Program-made: the position numbers and the translations under genes
Shown: positions 35,896 through 45,135 of the stretch, one piece after another
Position numbering within the stretch: the first letter of the stretch is position 1
How the letters are laid out: each line of letters begins with the position of its first letter
The notes under the pieces: model-generated
What the model was told of the DNA's origin: nothing
Databases searched by the model: none
What the model saw: only the letters and a program-made list of their open reading frames with translations
Assembly (NCBI GenBank): GCA_019057815.1
Contig: JAHLWR010000010.1
Span: 1 to 64,000 of the forward strand
Direction: 5' to 3'
Source of the DNA: Candidatus Heimdallarchaeota archaeon
GTDB lineage: Archaea > Asgardarchaeota > Heimdallarchaeia > Heimdallarchaeales > Heimdallarchaeaceae
DNA length: 64,000 nucleotides

Positions 35896-37103
35896 TAATG
35901 CACGGATTTCCACCAGAATATATGGCTGGCTCTGAGGTTTATTCTTTACATTTAGCATTAGAACTAAACAAAACGCATGAAGTTTTTGTTTTTCATCGAA
36001 TAGATAATCCTTTTTTAAAAGAGTATAAACTAGTAAAATCTGAGTTTCAAGGATTAACTAAATATATGATAAATATCCCTTATCTACCTCATTATTTTGA
36101 AGGAAGGTACATCAATCCAAGAGTTGAAAGAATCTATGAACAATTTCTAAATGAAATACAACCGGATATTATTCATTTTGGTCACCTTAACTATCTGTCT
36201 ACTAATTTGGTTAAAATTTCAAAAGAGAGAGGATTCCAGAACATTTTCACTCTACATGATTATTGGTTATATTGCCCCCGAGGGCAATTGATTAACAGAA
36301 GAGATGAATCTCTTTGTGATGATATTGATTTTGAAATTTGTCTTGAGTGTTTAGATGAATATCTTGTAAATGAAAATAATGCTAAAGACAAAATAAAACA
36401 AAGATTTGATCATATTCAGAAAAATGTGGTTAATTATGTTGATATGTTTATATCTCCCTCCAAGTTTCTTCTAAACAAAATGGTCGAATTAGGGATTCCT
36501 AAAGAGAAAATGGTTTATTTAGATTATGGATTTAATCATGAGTATTTTAGTGATTATAAGAAAAAACCTTCAGAAAAAATCAGATTTGGATATATAGGTC
36601 GTATTATCCCTACAAAGGGAGTTCATCTTATTATTGATGCATTTAACAGAATTACAGATGAGAACACAGAATTGTTTATTTATGGTTCTTCATCAAATGT
36701 TCACTATCTCAAGAGTAGATCTACAAATCAAAATATTCATTTTAAGGGTTATTACAATAATTGGGAAATTGCAAAAGTGTTAGCTGAAATCGATATTCTG
36801 ATTGTTCCTTCAATTTGGTTTGAGAATTCACCATTAGTGATTCACGAAGCATCTTTAGCTCGAATACCCGTTATTGTAACTGACTTGGGAGGAATGGCTG
36901 AATATGTAAAGAATAATGTTAATGGTTTACTCTTTGAGAGAAATAATGTTGATGATCTATTAGATAAAATCATGATGTTTATTAGAAATCCTAATTTAAT
37001 AGATGAATTAGGAAATAATCCTATTTATGTTCAATCTGCTGAAGAACATGCAAAAAGTGTTGAGGAGATTTATTTTAAAATTCTTAAAGGTGTTAATTTT
37101 TGA
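35880..37103 (+). CDS. GT4-family glycosyltransferase
   Basis: 407 residues in the GT-B fold. The acceptor half starts MRIAIVMHGFPPEYMAGSEV and includes a Cys-containing loop (CPRGQLINRRDESLC ... CLEC near residues 136-160) seen in a subset of GT4 enzymes. The donor half has YIGRIIPTKGVHLIIDAF, FIYGSS and VPSIWFENSPLVIHEASLAR, with the E-x7-E type motif that binds the sugar nucleotide. It likely adds a sugar from a nucleotide donor in the cytoplasm during surface glycan synthesis. GGAGG precedes its ATG, and the next gene starts within its stop codon. Confidence 0.9.
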   Translation: MRIAIVMHGFPPEYMAGSEVYSLHLALELNKTHEVFVFHRIDNPFLKEYKLVKSEFQGLTKYMINIPYLPHYFEGRYINPRVERIYEQFLNEIQPDIIHFGHLNYLSTNLVKISKERGFQNIFTLHDYWLYCPRGQLINRRDESLCDDIDFEICLECLDEYLVNENNAKDKIKQRFDHIQKNVVNYVDMFISPSKFLLNKMVELGIPKEKMVYLDYGFNHEYFSDYKKKPSEKIRFGYIGRIIPTKGVHLIIDAFNRITDENTELFIYGSSSNVHYLKSRSTNQNIHFKGYYNNWEIAKVLAEIDILIVPSIWFENSPLVIHEASLARIPVIVTDLGGMAEYVKNNVNGLLFERNNVDDLLDKIMMFIRNPNLIDELGNNPIYVQSAEEHAKSVEEIYFKILKGVNF

Positions 37104-38119
37104 AATTGAATAAACTCACTGGTCCTTGGAGAATAACGTTTGATACAAACCCAGATGAGTGTAATATAAGTTGTATAATGTGTGAAAGACAATTCTTAGA
37201 ACGATTAAAAAAGAGAAAAAAACCACGAAGAATGTCTACTTCATTAATTGAGAAAATTGTATTGGAAGGATTGGAAATGGGAGAACTGAGTGAAATTATT
37301 CCTTCCACAATGGGTGAGCCGCTTCTATTTAACAATTTTGATATTTTCTTTGATTTGTGTAATGAAAAAGATCTTAAACTGAATCTAACAACAAATGGAA
37401 CCTTTCCCAGAAGAGACATAGAGGAATGGGGTGACTTGCTTTTACCTGTATGTAGTGACATAAAGATTTCTTGGAATGGTTTAACTAAAGAAACTGATGA
37501 AGGCATTATGCGGGGTAGGAGTCATAATAAGGCACAAACAAGACTGATTGACTTCGTTAAAATTAGAGATAAGCTGAGATATGAAAGTAAAGAAGCTAGT
37601 ACAATAACGCTTCAACTTACATTTTTAGAACAAAATTATAAGGAGATTCCAGGTTTAATTAAATGGGCAATAGATATTGGTATTGATAGAGTTAAGGGTC
37701 ATCATTTATGGATTCATGATCAGAGAGCAGAAAAGTGGTCAATGAGAAGAAGTGAGGATTCAATTAAAAGATGGAATGAAATGATTGCTTCGTTGAATCC
37801 TTCTTATAGAAGAAAAATAAGACTTGAAAATCTCTATCCTATTTCAGCAAAAGAAGAAGTCATTCTTCAAGATTCTGTATGTCCCTTTCTAGGAAGAGAA
37901 GCTTGGATTTCTGCTATAGGAGATTTTAGTCCTTGTTGTGCTCCTGATGATTTAAGAAAACAGCTTGGTGATTTTGGTAATGTAAAAGAAAAGGCTCTTA
38001 GGGAGATTTGGTATAGTGAGGAATATTCTAATCTATGTCTGAATTATGATCATTATTACCTTTGTAAGACATGTAATATGAGGAAAAAACAACAGGATGT
38101 ATATAAGTATGAATCTTAG
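37100..38119 (+). CDS. Radical SAM/SPASM-type enzyme
   Basis: 339 residues. The SAM cluster motif is C21-N-I-S-C25-I-M-C28. A C-terminal Cys-rich segment (CPFLGREAWISAIGDFSPCC ... CKTCNMRK) is a SPASM-type auxiliary cluster domain, including the G-D-x-S-P-C-C signature. Such enzymes are common in polysaccharide and peptide-modification clusters, where they oxidise or rearrange sugars or side chains. TTG start overlapping the GT4 stop (TTGA). It is one of three radical SAM enzymes in the two glycan clusters; the substrate is unknown. Confidence 0.85.
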   Translation: MKLNKLTGPWRITFDTNPDECNISCIMCERQFLERLKKRKKPRRMSTSLIEKIVLEGLEMGELSEIIPSTMGEPLLFNNFDIFFDLCNEKDLKLNLTTNGTFPRRDIEEWGDLLLPVCSDIKISWNGLTKETDEGIMRGRSHNKAQTRLIDFVKIRDKLRYESKEASTITLQLTFLEQNYKEIPGLIKWAIDIGIDRVKGHHLWIHDQRAEKWSMRRSEDSIKRWNEMIASLNPSYRRKIRLENLYPISAKEEVILQDSVCPFLGREAWISAIGDFSPCCAPDDLRKQLGDFGNVKEKALREIWYSEEYSNLCLNYDHYYLCKTCNMRKKQQDVYKYES

Positions 38120-38840
38120 AAAAATAATAGTATCAAATGATAATACACACCATTTATTTAATGAAAAACCATTATATGCAAAAAAATTCAAACGTGTTTT
38201 CAAATTCCATCCACCAGGATTAGCACCTGTGTTAGATGAATCAGGAGCTTATCATATAGAACTTGATGGAAATGAAGCTTACAAAGAGAGATTCATCAAA
38301 ACTTTTGGTTACTATTTTGATAAAGCTGCAATAATCACGAAAGAGGGATGGGGTCATATTGACATTAAAGGTAATTTAGTCTATGAACCTATTTATGATT
38401 GGGTTGGAAATTATCAAGATGAAGTATGCACGGTACGAGATAAAAAAGGGAGTTATTTCCATATTAAAGATAATGGAGATAGAGTCTATTCTGCGAACAT
38501 GCTTTATGCAGGAGATTTCAGGAATGAAATTGCTGTAGTTAGAAAGAACAATGGATTATGTACCCATATTTATAAAGATGGAACATCAGTTCATGGAAAA
38601 TATTTCATTGATTTAGATGTATTCCATAAAGGATTTGCAAGAGCAAAAAACAAAGAAGGTTGGTTTCACATTAATGAAGAAGGAAAAGAAATCTATCAAG
38701 AAAAATATAAATGCAATGAACCGTTCTACAATGGGTATGCACTAGTTGAAAACATGTTAGGCAATAGACTAATCATAGATGAAGGGGGGAATTATGTACA
38801 CACAGTAATTGAACTTAGTAAGATAGAGGAAATGAAATGA
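38109..38840 (+). CDS. WG-repeat protein
   Basis: About 243 residues built of WG (KWG) repeats: recurring blocks with a G-W-G-H-I-D or G-W-F-H-I core spaced roughly 25-45 residues, for example KEGWGHIDIKGNLVYEP and NKEGWFHINEEGKEIYQ. These form small beta-propeller-like surfaces that bind partners or glycans. No signal peptide is seen, so it is probably cytoplasmic. It overlaps the radical SAM gene before it and the carbamoyltransferase after it (ATGA at 38837), suggesting work with those enzymes. An in-frame ATG at 38097 is an alternative start. Confidence 0.75.
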   Translation: MNLRKIIVSNDNTHHLFNEKPLYAKKFKRVFKFHPPGLAPVLDESGAYHIELDGNEAYKERFIKTFGYYFDKAAIITKEGWGHIDIKGNLVYEPIYDWVGNYQDEVCTVRDKKGSYFHIKDNGDRVYSANMLYAGDFRNEIAVVRKNNGLCTHIYKDGTSVHGKYFIDLDVFHKGFARAKNKEGWFHINEEGKEIYQEKYKCNEPFYNGYALVENMLGNRLIIDEGGNYVHTVIELSKIEEMK

Positions 38841-40501
38841 ATGATTTAATGACATTAGGATTTTATGGTCCTACTAATCAATGGACACATGATCATTCAG
38901 CAGTATTGACTAAAAATGGAGAGATACATACATTCCTACAATTGGAAAGATTAACAAGAATTAAAAGAGATAATCGAATTGCTGATTATTTAGCTTTTTT
39001 CCTTAAACAATCAGGATGTGATTTTCAGGATTTGGATAAGCTACAAGTAGGTTATGCTAATTCTTTTTCTCTTGATTCTGATCGTTTTTTTAGAATATCA
39101 GAGAACAACATTATGAGTTCAAACTGTGAAGTGGAATTTAAGCATGAAGGGACTGATAAGCTAGAGGAAACAAAAGTTATTGGTAAAATAGAAAAAAAGT
39201 CAGTGGAAGCTACTATTGTTCCCCATGAAATAGCTCATATTTTTTCATGTATTCCCTTTTACGGAAATTTTAAGGATAATTCTTTACTAATCCACGTTGA
39301 TGGAGCAGCATCTATATCAAATGCATCTGCTTGGATATACAAAAATAATAAGTTACAACTTCTAGAATATACAACAAATTTTCATCATGCTCTCCTGAAT
39401 TTTTCCTATAATGATCTAGTTTTTGATATCTTGAAACTTGAGAGAACAAAACACAAGGGGATGCCAGGAAGATTAATGGGTTACTCATCATATGGAAAAT
39501 GCAACAAAGGATTACTGCAATGGTTAAGAGCAAAGGATTTCTTTTTAGAATATGATAAATTTCCTAAAAAGCTATTTCTGAACGAATCAAAGAAGAAATT
39601 CTCATATAATTTAGACTACATTGAGAATAAACACCGATTTTCTTTTAACATTGCAGCTTGTATTCACAAACACTTTGAGAAAAAAATTCTAGAATTTATG
39701 GAAAAACACAGATTAAATACTGGTGCGGAGTTTTTATACTATTCAGGTGGAGCTGCATTAAATATCAAACTAAACAGGGAAATTGTAAATTCTAGGAAAT
39801 TTAAAGAGGTTTATATTCCACCTACCGCTGATGATTCAGGTGTGGGTTTAGGAGCTGCTTTTTATCTGGAATGGAAAAATAAAAATGATCCAATAATCCA
39901 TAATCCTTTTCTTAATAATTTTGGTCTTAGAAAAGATAAACACAACATTAAATTTTCTGTTGATGATGTATGTAAAGATATATCTAAAGGTAAAATTTTA
40001 GGTATATACACTAATAATGGTGAAGCAGGTCCTAGAGCATTAGGACATCGCTCAATAATTGCAAATCCTTGTATTAAAAGCATGAAACAAAAAGTTAGTG
40101 AGGAAATAAAAGGTAGAGAATGGTATCGTCCTTTAGCTCCTATTATTTTAGAAACAGAGTTGGAAGATTTGTTTACTAATTATGTTAAATCACCAATAAT
40201 GTATTTCATGTTATATGCGTTTAAGGTAAAGGATAATAAAAAAAATGAAATTCCTGCAATAGTTCACAAAGATGGTACTACAAGAGCCCAAGTTGTTAAA
40301 AAGGGCGATAAAAATCTAAGACTTCTTGTAGAAATCTTAATAACACTAAAAGATGATTATGATATTCCTTGTATGATCAACACTTCTTTTAATGCTACGG
40401 GTGAACCTATAGTTCATAGTGAAAAGGATGCATTAGATACAGCAAAAAAGATAGGTTTAGAAAGAGTGGTTATCAATAATGAGTATTTAAAATTGAGATG
40501 A
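38837..40501 (+). CDS. NodU/CmcH-type O-carbamoyltransferase
   Basis: 554 residues. The N-terminal ASKHA-fold region has GFYGPTNQWTHDHSAVLTKN, a metal-binding VPHEIAHIFSCIPF and the ATP-site HVDGAASISNASAW. The middle has YYSGGAALNIKLNREI with PPTADDSGVGLGAA. The C-terminal YrdC-like part has GEAGPRALGHRSIIANP and GREWYRPLAPI, followed by INTSFNATGEPIV. All are hallmarks of the family that transfers carbamoyl from carbamoyl phosphate, via carbamoyl-AMP, to hydroxyl groups of sugars or antibiotics. It should therefore decorate the glycan or metabolite made by this cluster. Confidence 0.9.
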   Translation: MNDLMTLGFYGPTNQWTHDHSAVLTKNGEIHTFLQLERLTRIKRDNRIADYLAFFLKQSGCDFQDLDKLQVGYANSFSLDSDRFFRISENNIMSSNCEVEFKHEGTDKLEETKVIGKIEKKSVEATIVPHEIAHIFSCIPFYGNFKDNSLLIHVDGAASISNASAWIYKNNKLQLLEYTTNFHHALLNFSYNDLVFDILKLERTKHKGMPGRLMGYSSYGKCNKGLLQWLRAKDFFLEYDKFPKKLFLNESKKKFSYNLDYIENKHRFSFNIAACIHKHFEKKILEFMEKHRLNTGAEFLYYSGGAALNIKLNREIVNSRKFKEVYIPPTADDSGVGLGAAFYLEWKNKNDPIIHNPFLNNFGLRKDKHNIKFSVDDVCKDISKGKILGIYTNNGEAGPRALGHRSIIANPCIKSMKQKVSEEIKGREWYRPLAPIILETELEDLFTNYVKSPIMYFMLYAFKVKDNKKNEIPAIVHKDGTTRAQVVKKGDKNLRLLVEILITLKDDYDIPCMINTSFNATGEPIVHSEKDALDTAKKIGLERVVINNEYLKLR

Positions 40502-40505
40502 CAAT

Positions 40506-41084
40506 ATGTTGATTCTTATTGCAAGGCATGGTGAGGATGTGGGTTGCAATACACCCGAAGAAAAAAGACTTCTAACTAAAAGAGGAAGGAAACAAGCAGA
40601 AAAACTAGGAAAGCTAATTAAACATTTTAATCCAACTTACATCTACTCTAGTAGTTTAAACAGAGCAAAGCAAACAGCTAAAGTAGTAGCAGAAATGAGT
40701 AATTTAAGGTTTAGAATAAATGATTTTATTCACGAACAACAATTATTCAAGGAAGAAGAAGAGCTACAACTTTTAAGAGTTAAAAGAGGATATATAGATT
40801 TTAATGCAACAATCATAAAGGGAGAGAAATACACAGACTTAATATCAAGAGCCGAGAAGGTTAAAAGATGGATACTAAGTGAACACCAAATAAAAAAAGA
40901 TAGAATTGTGCTCATTACTCATGGAAGATTCATGACAGTTCTAATTAGCTTATTTCTGGGTTTTAAACCAGATGGATTCTTTCTAGCTAATTATAACACA
41001 TCTTATGCAATCATAAGAATATCCAGAAATTGGAGACCTATGCTAGTTCTTCCATCACCTGACAATTTACATCTTTTAGAATAA
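40506..41084 (+). CDS. Histidine phosphatase superfamily protein
   Basis: 192 residues. The phosphohistidine motif LIARHGED (R7-H8) is at the N terminus, then LTKRGRKQAEKLG, SSSLNRAKQTA and the second catalytic His in LITHGRFMTVL. This matches SixA/CobC-sized phosphatases, which remove phosphate from small metabolites, sugars or phosphohistidine. It starts four bases after the carbamoyltransferase stop. A second member of the family ends the other cluster at 63458. In this context a sugar-phosphate substrate is plausible. Confidence 0.85.
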   Translation: MLILIARHGEDVGCNTPEEKRLLTKRGRKQAEKLGKLIKHFNPTYIYSSSLNRAKQTAKVVAEMSNLRFRINDFIHEQQLFKEEEELQLLRVKRGYIDFNATIIKGEKYTDLISRAEKVKRWILSEHQIKKDRIVLITHGRFMTVLISLFLGFKPDGFFLANYNTSYAIIRISRNWRPMLVLPSPDNLHLLE

Positions 41085-41103
41085 ATGTCCATGGGATGGA
41101 AAA

Positions 41104-42234
41104 TTGAGTACTACTGATCTACAAAAAATCAAGGAAAGAAATAGAAGAATTGCATATATTTCTTGGAAGAGAGGAGATTTAATAAACAAAGCAATGCCGA
41201 TAAGAGCTACATTAAACACTACTTTAAAATGTAATTTAAACTGTATAATGTGTCAGTTTCATAGAAATAAAAAAATATCAGAGAGGGTAATTCAAAATAA
41301 TGATGAGTTACATGTAGATTTATTTTTAGATTTCGCCGATCAAGTTTTTCCTACTTTAATTGAGGCTGAAACTACTACTGTCGGAGAACCTTTACTTTCC
41401 AGTTATTTAGATGAGATTATAGAGAAAGCGCTTGAATATAATGTTCTGTTATATTTTACAACAAATGGTCTTTTGTTAAAAGAAGAACTAATTAGTAAAT
41501 TGATTCCAACCCTTAGTAACCTTGTAATCTCAATTGATGCAGTAAACCATAAATTATATGAAAAAATTAGGAAGGGAAGTTGTTTTGCAAAATTAGAAAA
41601 AAATATTAAGAAATTCATAGAAATTAGAAATTCTTGTGAGAAATATAAACCTGAATTAACATTACAGATGACATTAATGAAAATGAATATTGAAGAACTT
41701 CCAAAGATGGTTCAATATGCAAACAAGATAGGAGCAAATAATGTAAAAGCATATCATGCATATATCTTCGAAAAAAAAATGAAGAATCAATCGTTATTCT
41801 ATCATAGGGAGATTGCAGAAAAATTCATTAAAGAAGCAAAAACCCTTGGGAAAAAACTAGGAGTAAACACTTTTCTACCGAGATTCTTTCCAGAAAATTG
41901 TTCGAATATTTATCCTGATCCAATCATATTTGATTTTCCCCCTTGTTTTTTCTTATGGTACGAAACATTCATAGAACCAAATGGTGATATTTCTCCATGT
42001 TTTTTTCCAACAAGACAAAAAATAGGGAATATCAAAGAAAGGACTTTTAATGAAATTTGGAATAATAGACAATATCAAATAATGCGCAGAGAAGTAATAA
42101 GACAACCTCCTAAAGGATATTGCAAGAATTGCGAGCTAAGATACACATATTTGAAAGATTACACAGGACCTGGGATTATAGAATCACAATTTATCTTAAT
42201 AGATGATAAAAGAGCGAGATTGTATCAATCATGA
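41104..42234 (+). CDS. Radical SAM/SPASM-type enzyme
   Basis: 376 residues, TTG start. The SAM cluster motif is C43-N-L-N-C47-I-M-C50, with the following helix rich in basic residues. C-terminal FIEPNGDISPCFFPTRQKIG and then YCKNCELRY give the auxiliary SPASM-type Cys set. It is distinct in sequence from the enzyme encoded at 37100 but built to the same plan, so the pathway may need two oxidative or radical steps. Stop overlaps the next start by four bases. Confidence 0.85.
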   Translation: MSTTDLQKIKERNRRIAYISWKRGDLINKAMPIRATLNTTLKCNLNCIMCQFHRNKKISERVIQNNDELHVDLFLDFADQVFPTLIEAETTTVGEPLLSSYLDEIIEKALEYNVLLYFTTNGLLLKEELISKLIPTLSNLVISIDAVNHKLYEKIRKGSCFAKLEKNIKKFIEIRNSCEKYKPELTLQMTLMKMNIEELPKMVQYANKIGANNVKAYHAYIFEKKMKNQSLFYHREIAEKFIKEAKTLGKKLGVNTFLPRFFPENCSNIYPDPIIFDFPPCFFLWYETFIEPNGDISPCFFPTRQKIGNIKERTFNEIWNNRQYQIMRREVIRQPPKGYCKNCELRYTYLKDYTGPGIIESQFILIDDKRARLYQS

Positions 42235-43109
42235 CACTTGATATTGTATGTGCAATTGATAATTCCTTATATTATCAAATGTTATGTAAAGGTTTAATTA
42301 AATCATTGCTTAAAAATTCCTGTCAGAATAAATTTAATATTCATGTTTTAAAAGATTGCAAAAATCATTATCCTTTGGATGATCTGAAAAATAAAATTAG
42401 TTTTCATAAGGTTAAGCCATTAAATATAATATGTGGATGTGTAAAATCAAAAACAACTTTTGCTAAACTAGAAATCCCTAATATTAAACAATTTAAGAAT
42501 CTAGAGAGAATCTTGTATTTGGATGTGGACACCTTCTGCTTAAGCGACATAACTTCGTTAGAAAAATTCAAATTTGAGAAAATTGCTATGGTAAACCCTG
42601 GAGGAAGTCTTTATCTTAAAGAGTTTTTACAACGAGTTTTTCATAAAAAGATAAAACCTTTAACTTATTTCTATAGAGGAAAAAAGCATTTAATAGCAGA
42701 TAAAGATCAAAAATATTCCAATGCTGGAGTTATGCTAATCAATCCAAAAATATGGTATATGAAACGAATTTCAGATCAAATAAAGAGGATTATTCTAACA
42801 CATTGTCAATATATGTATACAAGTGACGAAATGGCAATAAATCTCTTTTTCAAAGGGATGGTTGATCAACTTCCTGAAGAATATAATACTATGTCTTTTT
42901 CAAAAGTTAAAAATCCTAAAATAATACATTTTAATACCAAAAAACCAATATTAGGTAGTTCTTTATATTTTTTTCACAACTGGTTAAGTTTATTCGATAA
43001 AAATGATAAAAAAGTATTATTAAAACTTGAAGCAATGAGAGGAAAATCTGATAAATCTAGAATTATTAAAATCAAATCCGATGCATACCATGAATTTCTA
43101 AAGTCTTGA
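42231..43109 (+). CDS. GT8-like glycosyltransferase
   Basis: 292 residues in the GT-A fold. RILYLDVDTFCLSDI (near residue 98) holds the D-x-D metal site, followed by the GT8 landmarks SNAGVMLINPKIW (near 164) and TSDEMAINLFF with KIIHFN near the end. It retains the metal-binding H in that last motif. It would transfer a hexose from a UDP- or GDP-sugar. ATG overlaps the previous stop (ATGA). Confidence 0.8.
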   Translation: MTLDIVCAIDNSLYYQMLCKGLIKSLLKNSCQNKFNIHVLKDCKNHYPLDDLKNKISFHKVKPLNIICGCVKSKTTFAKLEIPNIKQFKNLERILYLDVDTFCLSDITSLEKFKFEKIAMVNPGGSLYLKEFLQRVFHKKIKPLTYFYRGKKHLIADKDQKYSNAGVMLINPKIWYMKRISDQIKRIILTHCQYMYTSDEMAINLFFKGMVDQLPEEYNTMSFSKVKNPKIIHFNTKKPILGSSLYFFHNWLSLFDKNDKKVLLKLEAMRGKSDKSRIIKIKSDAYHEFLKS

Positions 43110-43171
43110 ATATCACTTTTAATTAATATACTCTAAAACAAAACATAAAAAATCACGATATCTCTTTTTCC

Positions 43172-44149
43172 GTGTTAATAAAAATAGCGACTAGAGTTCA
43201 TAATGAAGAATATTTTATGAAAACATTTCTTGATTATTATTTGGGATTAGAAGTTGATGAAATTCACATATATGATAGTTTCTCTACAGATAAAACGGAT
43301 AAAATAATAAATACGTATATAAAGAAATCAAAACCCATAATAAAAATCAATTTGAAAAAGGATTATCTTCATAGAGACTATTTTGAACAGGATAGACTTT
43401 GTAACGAAATATTAAATTATGCAATTGCTGATTTTCAGGAATCAAAAAAAGAAACATGGTGGATTTTTCCTGACATTGATGAATTTATACGAATTCCAAA
43501 TAATAGAAAGATTAAGGATCACTTTTTAAGAATAAAAGATATTTGTGTAAGGTTCCTATTTATCGATTGGTTTTTATCTCCAGATTTAATGTATAAAGAT
43601 ACAATAACAGCAAAAAAATTCTTAGATTTAATATATAATAAAAAATTAAAGGGAGAATATTTATTTCTATGGAACGATCCTTTTTATAAATACTATGCAA
43701 TAAAGCTAGATACTGGAGTTCTTTCCAAATATAACAAAATTAAAACACTTTCTGGTTTCCATAGATTCATAGTAAGAAATGAGATACTGTATCCTAGTGA
43801 TAATTCAATTCTTATTGTAGATCATCTGCGTGGAATACCTTATCCAAAACTTAAATTAAGAATAGATGATAGAAAGGAGTTATTAAAGAATCAGTCAGAT
43901 GATTGGGTTCTAGAACATTTTAAACTAGTAGAAGAAAAAGTGAGACAATATAAAGAAGGAGTTCTAGATAAACAATTACTTACATTTTATCAATTAGAAA
44001 AAAACAAAAATAGACTTACTGAATTTAGTGAGAATGACAGTATTTTTGATCGTATAATCACCCAAGATTTTTTAAGAGATCCTTTAGACTTTCGACCATC
44101 AAAATATAGAAATTATGATTTTAATAAGAGACATAATTGGAAAAGATGA
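43172..44149 (+). CDS. GT2-like (Glyco_tranf_2_4 type) glycosyltransferase
   Basis: 325 residues, GTG start. The N terminus IKIATRVHNEEYFMKTFLDY, then DEIHIYDSFSTDKTD and WWIFPDIDEFI give the GT-A layout of the glycosyltransferase 2_4/GT92-like group, with the D-x-D in PDIDEF. The C-terminal region with LRGIPYPKLKLR recalls the same group. It is 62 bases after the GT8 gene and is the last gene of the cluster. The donor and acceptor are unknown. Confidence 0.75.
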   Translation: MLIKIATRVHNEEYFMKTFLDYYLGLEVDEIHIYDSFSTDKTDKIINTYIKKSKPIIKINLKKDYLHRDYFEQDRLCNEILNYAIADFQESKKETWWIFPDIDEFIRIPNNRKIKDHFLRIKDICVRFLFIDWFLSPDLMYKDTITAKKFLDLIYNKKLKGEYLFLWNDPFYKYYAIKLDTGVLSKYNKIKTLSGFHRFIVRNEILYPSDNSILIVDHLRGIPYPKLKLRIDDRKELLKNQSDDWVLEHFKLVEEKVRQYKEGVLDKQLLTFYQLEKNKNRLTEFSENDSIFDRIITQDFLRDPLDFRPSKYRNYDFNKRHNWKR

Positions 44150-44532
44150 GAAATTAATTTTTTTAGAGCATTATTCTCTTCTTGCTTCAGATTACTATTA
44201 CGATGTCTTCTTGTTGTATATTGCTAAATAAGAAATAAGTACTATGATTTTCATCAGTAACAATACAACATTCTAATTTTTCTATCTCTATTTTTACTTC
44301 CTGTACCACTTGCAGAAACTGTCAATTCTTATATAAGAATAATAAGATGAAACAACAAGAAAGAAAGAAGATTAAGAAATAATCCTTGCAGAACAATGTT
44401 CTTATACTGTTTTATAGTTTGTTGTTTTTTTTAATACTATTTCTAATAATCCATTTATATTAAAAGAAGTTTAAGACATGTTTAAGAAGGAGGGAGAAAA
44501 AGTACTTTGAATCACATTTGCTTTGAAGAAAA
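44150..44532. other. Spacer with a doubtful minus-strand mini-ORF
   Basis: No clear gene. On the minus strand a GTG-started frame of about 38 codons within 44185-44310 reads VVQEVKIEIEKLECCIVTDE and ends QQEDIVIVI, with a TATATAAG element upstream. It is compact and protein-like, but too short to call. Poly-T near 44150 may terminate the glycan operon. Confidence 0.3.
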
Positions 44533-45060
44533 ATGCCTATAATTATTGATAATGCTTGTTGTATTGGTTGTGGAATCTGCGTTGACATTTGTCCAGAATC
44601 CGTTATTGATATTGATCATAGTAATGAACAAGGTCTACATGAATTGGATGAAATAGCGATTGTTGTAAGAAAAGAAGATTGTACAAACTGTGGTTTGTGT
44701 ATTACTGAATGTCCAGCTGAATGTATTGAACTCGATAATGAACCATCCGTCCATCAAATGGAGACAGAAGCAGAAAAAGAAGACCTAAAAAAAGATAGAT
44801 TAGGAATTTTAGAGAAGATAATCAAGAGGTATGTGGAAATATCAATTAGTGATATGTGCCAATTACTAAAATTCGAAGAGGAGATTGATTTAAAGAAATG
44901 GTTAATTGATCTCCCTGATCATGTTGGTTTTGAGATACGAATTGATACTGTTTACATATCTAGTAAACTACAAGATGATTCTTCTGAAGCTCAAAAGGCA
45001 ATTGATGAACTACTAAAGAGTTTTTCAGACATTGAATATAAAAGTAACAAAAAACTATAA
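44533..45060 (+). CDS. Two-cluster ferredoxin fused to a PCI-like winged helix
   Basis: 175 residues. Two [4Fe-4S] motifs are at C10-x2-C13-x2-C16-x3-C20P and C50-x2-C53-x2-C56-x3-C60P, as in bacterial-type ferredoxins. After an acidic linker, residues 91-148 (ILEKIIKRYVEISISDMCQL, then KKWLIDLPDHVGFEIRID) form a winged-helix-like domain similar to the one in the RING protein at 17390-18574. The fusion suggests electron transfer coupled to protein or nucleic-acid binding, or an iron-sulfur switch. It is monocistronic. Confidence 0.8.
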   Translation: MPIIIDNACCIGCGICVDICPESVIDIDHSNEQGLHELDEIAIVVRKEDCTNCGLCITECPAECIELDNEPSVHQMETEAEKEDLKKDRLGILEKIIKRYVEISISDMCQLLKFEEEIDLKKWLIDLPDHVGFEIRIDTVYISSKLQDDSSEAQKAIDELLKSFSDIEYKSNKKL

Positions 45061-45135
45061 TTCAATGCTTTTTCCACACAGTCATCAGTTGTACTTAATG
45101 GAATATCATGAGATAAGAAACTTGATATGAACGTT

